This document shows, piece by piece, positions 57,583 through 64,000 of a DNA stretch of 64,000 nt. The stretch comes from Agelas oroides (lineage: Eukaryota > Porifera > Demospongiae > Agelasida > Agelasidae). Each line of letters opens with the position of its first letter. Within the stretch, counting starts at the first letter, position 1. The stretch is from NCBI GenBank assembly GCA_949130485.1, contig OX422183.1, forward strand, positions 26,808,316 to 26,872,315, read 5' to 3'. The position numbers and the translations under genes were made by a program. The notes below the pieces were generated by a model, which was not told where the DNA came from, made no database searches, and saw only the letters and a program-made list of their open reading frames with translations.

Positions 57583-60423
57583 TAAGCCTCTTTAAGTGTG
57601 GAAAAGGAGTTACATTGCCGTTTTCACCTCCGAGGAGGTGCGCTGAAGCACGTGCAGGCCTGTTTAAGTACCAGGAAAGATTGAGAAAGCAGTTTTGAAC
57701 ACTGTGGAGGTCCTGTGAAGCTCGTGTAAGCTTGTTTAAGTGTCAGGAAGGAGTTAGAAGGCAGTTTTCACCACTGTGGAGGTCCTGTGAAGCTCGTTTA
57801 CGTGCTGGAAAGCCCTGAGAAAGCTGTTTTAACCGCCGAGGAGGTCCTGTGAAGCTCGTGCAAGCCTGTTTAAGAGTCAGGAAGGAGCTAGAAGGCAGTT
57901 TTCACCACTGTGGAGGTCCTGTGAGGCTCGTGCAAAACTGTTTATATTCGGAAAAGACCTGACAAAGCTGTTTTCACCGCCAAGGAGTAGCTGTGAAGAA
58001 CGTGTAGGCCACTTGCAGTGCCAGGAACTCTCGAGAAAGCAGTTTTAACCACTGTGGAGGTCCTCTGCAGCTCGTGCAGGCCTGTTTAAGTGTCAGGAAG
58101 GATCTAGAAGGCAGTTTTCACCACTGTGGAGCTCCTGTGATGCTCGTGCAAGCCTGTTTATGTGCGGGAAAGACCTGATAAAGCCGTTTTAACCACTGAG
58201 TGGGTGCTGTGAGGAACGTGCAGGCCTGTTTCAGTGTCAAGAAAGATCTACAAGCAGTTTTCATCGTTGTGGAAGTCTTGTGAGGATTGTTCCAGCCTGT
58301 TTAAATGCGGGGAAAAGGTCTGAAACAGCTGTTTTAACCACCGTGGAGGAGCTATCAAGCACGTGCAGGCCCGTTTAAGTTTCAGGAAAGAGCTACAAAG
58401 CAGTTTACATCACTGCGGCGGTCCTGTGTGACTGGTTCAAGCCTGTTTGTATGCGGGAAAGACCTGAGAAAGTCGTTTTAACCGCCGTGGAGGTCATGCA
58501 AACCTATTTGTGTGACAGGAAAGATCTAGAATGCAGTTTTCACCACTGTGCAGTCCCTGTGAAGCCCATATAATCCTCTTTAAATGTGGGAAAGGTGTGA
58601 CGCCGTTTTCACCTTCGAGGAGGTGCGCTGAAGCACGTGCAGGCCTGTTTATGTACCAGGAAAGATTGAGAAAGCAGTTTTGAACGCTGTGGAGGTCCTG
58701 TGAAGCTCATGCAAGCATGTTAAGTGTCAGGAAAGTGCTAGAAGGCAGTTTCGGGGCCCTGTGAAACTCAAGCAAGCCTGTTTATGTGTGGGAATGACCT
58801 GACAAAGCCGTGTTAACCGCCGAGCAGGTGATGTGAAGCACGTTCAGCCCTGTTTAAGTACCACGAAAGATTGAGAAAGCAGTTTTCACCACTGTGGAGT
58901 TCCTGTGAAGCTCATTAATCCTGTTTACGAGCAGGAAAGACCTGAGAAAGCTGTTTGAACCGCCGAGGAGGTGCTTTGAAGCTTGTGCAAGCTTGTTTAA
59001 GTGTCAGGGGAGAACTCGAAAGCAGTTTTCACCACTGTAGAGGTCTTGTGAGGCATGTGCAAGCTTGTTTACGTGCTGAAAAGACCTGATAAAGCTGTTT
59101 TAACCGCCGAGGAGGTCCTGTGAAACTCGTGCAAGCCTGTTTAAGAGTGAGGAAGGAGCTAGAAGGCAGTTTTCACCACTGTGGAGGTCCTGTGAGGCTC
59201 GTGCAAAACTGTTTATATTCGGGAAAGACCTGAGGAAGCTGTTTTCACCGCCAAGGAGTAGCTGTGAAGAACGTGTAGGCCACTTGCAGTGCCAGGAACT
59301 CTCGAGAAAGCAGTTTTAACCACTGTGGAGGTCCTCTGAAGCTCGTGCAGGCCTGTTTAAGTGTCAGGAAGGATCTAGAAGGCAGTTTTCACCACTGTGG
59401 AGCTCCTGTGATGCTCATACAAGCCTGTTTATGTGCGGGAAAGACCAGATAAAGCCGTTTTAACCACTGAGTGGGTGCTGTGAGGAACGTGCAGGCCTGT
59501 TTAAGTGTCAAGAAAGGTCTAAAAGCAGTTTTCACCACTGTGCAATCCCTGTGAAGCCCATATAAGCCTCTTTAAGTGTGGAAAAGGTGTGACATTGCCG
59601 TTTTCACCTCCGAAGAGGTGCGCTGAAGCATGTGCAGGCCTGTTTAAGTACCAGGAAAGTTTGAGAAAGCAGTTTTGTTCGGTGTGGAGTTCCTGCGATG
59701 CTCGTGCAAGCCTGTTAAGTGTCATGAAGGAGCTAGAAGGCAGTTTTGACCACTGTGGAGCCCCTGTGAAGCTCGTTAATCCGGTTTATGCTCGGAAAAG
59801 ACCAGATAAAGCAGTTTTCACCGCCAATTAGTAGCTGTGAAGAACTTGTAGGCCTCTTGAAGTGCCAGGAACTCTCGAGAAAGCAGTTTTCACCACTGTG
59901 GAGCTCCTGTGAGGCTCGTGCAAGCCTGTTTATGTGCGGGAAAGACCTGATAAAGCCGTTTTAACCACTGAGTGGGTGCTGTGAGGAACGTGCATGCCTG
60001 TTTAAGTGTCAAGAAATATCTACAAGCAGTTTTCATCATTGTGGAAGTCTTGTGAGGATTGTTCCAGCCTGTTTAAATGCGGGGAAAAGGTCTGAAGCAG
60101 CTGTTTTAACCACCGTGGAGGAGCTATGAAGCACGTGCAGGCCCGTTTAAGATTCAGGAAAGAGCTACAAAGCAGTTTACATCACTGTGGCGGTCCTGTG
60201 TGTCTTGTTCAAGCCTGTTTGTATGCTGGAAAGACCTGAGAAAGTCGTTTTAACCGCCGTGGAGGTCATGCAAACCTATTTGTGTGACAGGAAAGATCTC
60301 GAATGCAGTTTTCACCTCTGTGCAGTCCCTGTGAAGCCCATATAATCCTCTTTAAGTGTGGGAAAGGTGTGACATTGCCGTTTTCACCTCCGAGGAGGTG
60401 TGCTGAAGCACGTGCAAGGCCTG

Positions 60424-63400
60424 TTTAAGTTTCAGGAAGGAGCTGCAAAGCAGTTTTCACCACTGTGGCGGTCCTGTGTGGCTGGTGCAAGCCGGTTTAC
60501 GTGTGGGAAGCCCTGAGAAAGTCGTTTTAACCGCCGTGGAGGTGCTGTGAAACTCATGCAAACCTTTTTGTGTGACAGGAAATATCTAGAAAGCAGTTTT
60601 CACCACTGTGCAGTCCCTGTCAAGCACATATAACCCTCTTTAAGTGTGGGAAAGATGTGACATTGCCGTTTTCTCCTCGGAGGAGGTGCGCGGAAGCACG
60701 TGCAGGCCTGTTTAAGTACCAGGAAAGATTGAGAAAGCAGTTTTGAATGCTGTGGAGGTCCTGTGAAGCTCGTGCAAGCCTGTTAAGTGTCAGGAAGGAG
60801 CTAGAAGGCAGTTTTCACCACTGTGGAGGCCCTGTGAAGCTCATGCAAGCCTGTTTATGTGTGGGAATGACCTGACAAAGCCGTGTTAACCGCCGAGCAG
60901 TTGATGTGAAGCACATGCTACCCAGTTTAAGTACCAGGAAAGGTTGAGAAAGCAGTTTTGAACGCTGTGGAGGTCCTGTGAAGCTCGTGTAGGCCTGTTT
61001 AAGTGTCAGGAAGGAGCTAGAAGACAGTTTACACCACCTGTGAGGTTCCTGCAAGCCTGTTTATATGCGGGAAAGACCTGATAAAGCCGTTTTAACCACT
61101 GAGTGTGTGCTGTGAGGAACGTGCAAGCCTGTTTAAGTGTCAAGAAAGATCTAAAAACAGTTTTCATCATTGTGGAAATCCTGTGAGGCTTGTGCCAGCC
61201 TGTTTAAATGCAGGAAAAAGGTGTGAAACAGCTGTTTTAACCACCGTGGAGGAGCTATCAAGCACGTGCAGGACCGTTTAAGTTTCAGGAAAGAGCTGCA
61301 AAGCAGTTTTCACCACTGTGGCGGTCCTGTGTGGCTTATTCAAGCCTGTTTGGGTGCGTGAAAGACCTGAGAAAGTCGTTTTAACCGCCGTGGAGGTGCT
61401 GTGAAGCTCATGCAAACCAGTTTGTGTGACAGGAAAGATCTAGAAAGCAGTTTTCACCACTGTGCTGTCCCTGTGAAGCCCATATAAGCCTTTTTAAGTG
61501 TGGGAAAGGTGTGACATTGCCGTTTTCACCACCGAGGAGGTGCGCTGAAGCACGTGCAGGCCTGTTTAAGTACCAGGAAAGATTGATAAAGCAGTTTTGA
61601 ACGCTGTGGAGGTCCTGTAGAGCTCGTGCAAGCCTGTTTAAGTGTCATGAAGGAGCTAGAAGGAAGTTTTCACCACTGTGGAGGTCCTGTGAGGCTCGTG
61701 CAAGCTGGTTTATGTGTGCGAAAGACCTGAGCAAGCTGTTTTAACCGTTGAGGAGGTGCTTTGAAGCTCGTGGAAGCTTGTTTACGTGTCAGGAAGAGCT
61801 AGAAAGCAGTTTTCACTACTATAGAGGTCTTGTGAAGCATGTGCAAGCCTGTTTATGTGCGTGAAAGACCTGAGAAATCCGTTTTAACCGCCAAGGAAAT
61901 GCTCTGATGAACGTGCATGCCTCTTATGTTTGTGTGACAGGAAAGATCTAGAAAGCAGTTTTCACCACTGTGCAGTCCCTGTGAAGCCCATATAAACCTC
62001 TTTAGATGTGGGAAAGGTGTTACATTGCCGTTTTCACCTCCGAGGAGGTGTGCTGAAGCACGTGCAGGCCTGTTTAAGTACCAGGAAAGATTGAGAAAGC
62101 GGTTTTGAACGCTGTGGAGGTCCTGTGAAGCTCGTGCAAGCCTGTTAAGTGTCAGGAAGGAGCTAGAAGGCAGTTTTCACCACTGTCGTGGTCCTGTGAA
62201 GCTCATGCAAGTCTGTTTATGTGTGGGAATGACCTGGCAAAGCCGTGTTAACCGCCGAGCAGGTAGCACGTGCAGCCCTGTTTAAGTACCAATAAAGATT
62301 GAGAAAGCAGTTTTTAACGCTGTGGAGGTCCTGTGAAGCTCATGCAAGCCTGTTTAAGTGTCAGGAAGGAGCTAGAAGGCAGTTTTCACCAATATGGAGA
62401 TCCTGTGAGGCTCGTGTATGCCTGTTTATGTGCGGGAAAGACCTGAGAGAGCTGTTTTCACCGCCAAGGAGGAGCTGTGAAGAACGTGCAGGCCACTTGA
62501 AGTGCCAGGAAATCTCGGGAAATCAGTTTTCACCACTGTGGAGGTGCTGTGAGGCTCGTGCATGTCTGTTTATGTGCGTGAAATATCTGAGATAGCCGTT
62601 TTAACCGCCATGGAGGTGCTCTGATGAACGTGTATGCCTCTTGAAGTGCCTGGAATTATCGAGAAAGCAGTTTTCACCAGTGTGGAAGTCTTGTGAAGCT
62701 CGTGCAGGCCCGTTTAAGTGTCAGGAAGGAGCTAGATAGCAGTTTTCACCACCTGTGAGGCTCGTGCAAACCTGTGTTTGTGCGGGAAAGACCTGATAAA
62801 GCCGTTTTAACCACTGAGTGGGTGCTGTGAGGAACGTGCAGGCCTGTTTAAGTGTCAAGAAAGATCTAAAAGCAGTTTTCATCATTGGGAAAGTCCTGTA
62901 AAGCTTGTATCAGCCTGTTTAAATGCGTGAAAAAGGTCTTAAACAGCTGTTTTAGCCTCCGTGGCGGAGATATCAACAACGTGCAGGCCCGTTTGAGTTT
63001 CAGGAAAGAGCAACAAAGCAGTTTTTACCACTGTGGCGGTCCTGTGTGGCTTCCTCAAAGCTGTTTGTTGTGGGAAAGACCTGAGAAAGTCGTTTTAACC
63101 GCCATGGAGGTACTGTGAAGCTCATGCAAACCTATTTGTGTGACAATAAAGTTCTAGAAAGCAGTTTTCACCACTGTGCAGTCCCTGTGAAGCCCATATA
63201 AGCCTCTTTAAGTGTGGGGAAGGTGTGACATTGCCGTTTTCACCTCCGAGGAGGTGCGCTGAAGCACGTGCAGGCCTGTTTAAGTACCAGGAAAGATTGA
63301 GAAAGCAGTTTTGAACGCTGTAAAGGTCCTGTGAAGCTCGTGCAAGCCTGTTAAGTGTCAGGAAGGAGCTAGAAGGCAGTTTTCACCACTGTGGAGGACC

Positions 63401-64000
63401 TATGAAACTCATGCAAGCCTGTTTATGTGTGGGAATGACCTTACAAAGCTGTGTTAACCGCCGAGCAGGTGATGTGAAGCACGTGCAACACTGTTTAAAT
63501 ACCAAGAAAGGTTGAGAAAGCAGTTTTGAAGGCTATGGAAGTCCTGTGAAGCTCAAGCAAGCCTCTTTAAGTGTCAGGAAGGAGAAAGAAGGCAGTTTTC
63601 ACCACTGTGGTGGTCCTGTGAGGCTCGTGCAAGCTTGTTTATGTGCGGGAAAGACCTGAGAAAGCTGTTTTCACCGCCAAGGAGGAGCTGTGAAGAACGT
63701 GCAGGCCTCTTGAACTGCCAGGAAATCTTGAGAAAGCAGTTTTCACCACTGTGGAGGTCCTGTGAAGCTCGTTAATCCTGTTTACGTGCGGGACAGACCT
63801 GAGAAAGCTGTTTTAACCGCCGAGGAGGTGCTTTGAAGCTTGTGCAAGCTTGTTTAAATTTCAGGAAAGAGCTACAAAGCAGTTTTCACCACTGTGGCGG
63901 TCCTGTGTGGCTTGTTCAAGGCTGTTTGTGTGTGGGAAAGACCTGAGAAAGTTGTTTTAACCGCCGTGGAGGTGCTGTGAAGCTCATGCAAACCTATTTG
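60424..64000 (+). repeat. Macro-repeat copy 3, partial, runs off the window
   Basis: Starts at the same phrase as copy 2 and follows it at a constant 13,750-13,751-bp offset to the end of the window, with few visible differences. The window ends before the MITE sites. It has one copy of the 793-bp block, like copy 2. Confidence 0.92.

Larger units (their letters stand above)
46674..60423 (+). repeat. Macro-repeat copy 2 (13.75 kb) of satellite B
   Basis: Second copy of the unit, beginning at the same TTTAAGTTTCAGGAAGGAGC phrase as copies 1 and 3. Matching landmarks lie 13,718-15,012 bp after those of copy 1, and copy 3 follows at a constant 13,750-13,751 bp. Base differences are sparse by eye. 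Holds the same MITE and Penelope-like remnants at the matching places, so these were present before the macro-duplication. No gene is seen. Confidence 0.92.

Noticed and set aside
1..64000. tRNA, rRNA or other structured RNA genes
   Set aside because: No tRNA cloverleaf, rRNA core or snRNA motif was noticed outside the 18-nt primer-binding site; a dedicated search could not be run.

Overview
The window is eukaryotic, almost certainly animal, repeat-dense DNA. No host gene, rRNA, tRNA or bacterial-type operon can be supported. Most of it is a satellite with a 72-bp monomer, interrupted by transposable elements: a Ty3/gypsy-superfamily LTR element, LINE fragments, a Penelope-like GIY-YIG remnant, TA-target MITEs and a long-TIR DNA element. 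The LTR element belongs to the Gmr1-like type (integrase upstream of reverse transcriptase), first described from deuterostomes. A deuterostome or other marine invertebrate would fit, but the species cannot be read from the sequence.

Layout: 1-3321, satellite family A (72-bp monomers, four main subtypes). 3322-4627, a LINE fragment on the minus strand separating A from B; it holds a 189-bp block inverted in place. 4628-11976, satellite family B (72-bp monomers of two alternating types, i.e. a 144-bp dimer). 11977-17487, a complete Gmr1-like LTR retrotransposon on the minus strand with 434-bp LTRs differing at one noticed base, 5-bp target duplication, tRNA-Leu primer site, purine tract and one uninterrupted 1519-codon gag-pol ORF. 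17506-18443, a 5'-truncated LINE with a poly(A) tail, minus strand. 18444-26763, satellite B. 26764-29623, a DNA element with ~650-bp terminal inverted repeats and no recognisable transposase. 29624-31662, satellite B. 31663-64000, two complete copies and one partial copy of a very similar 13.75-15.0 kb macro-repeat of satellite B, each complete copy carrying two related MITEs and a Penelope-like fragment.

The organisation is hierarchical: 72-bp monomer, 144-bp dimer, 216/288/793-bp local duplications, a ~4.8-kb internal duplication, then the ~13.8-kb macro-repeat. Copies differ mostly by near-integral numbers of monomers, as expected from unequal exchange. The points most worth a second look are the intact, recent Gmr1-like element with a SCAN-like capsid, three separate in-place inversions of 174-189 bp in unrelated host sequence, and reuse of one satellite target site by different DNA transposons.
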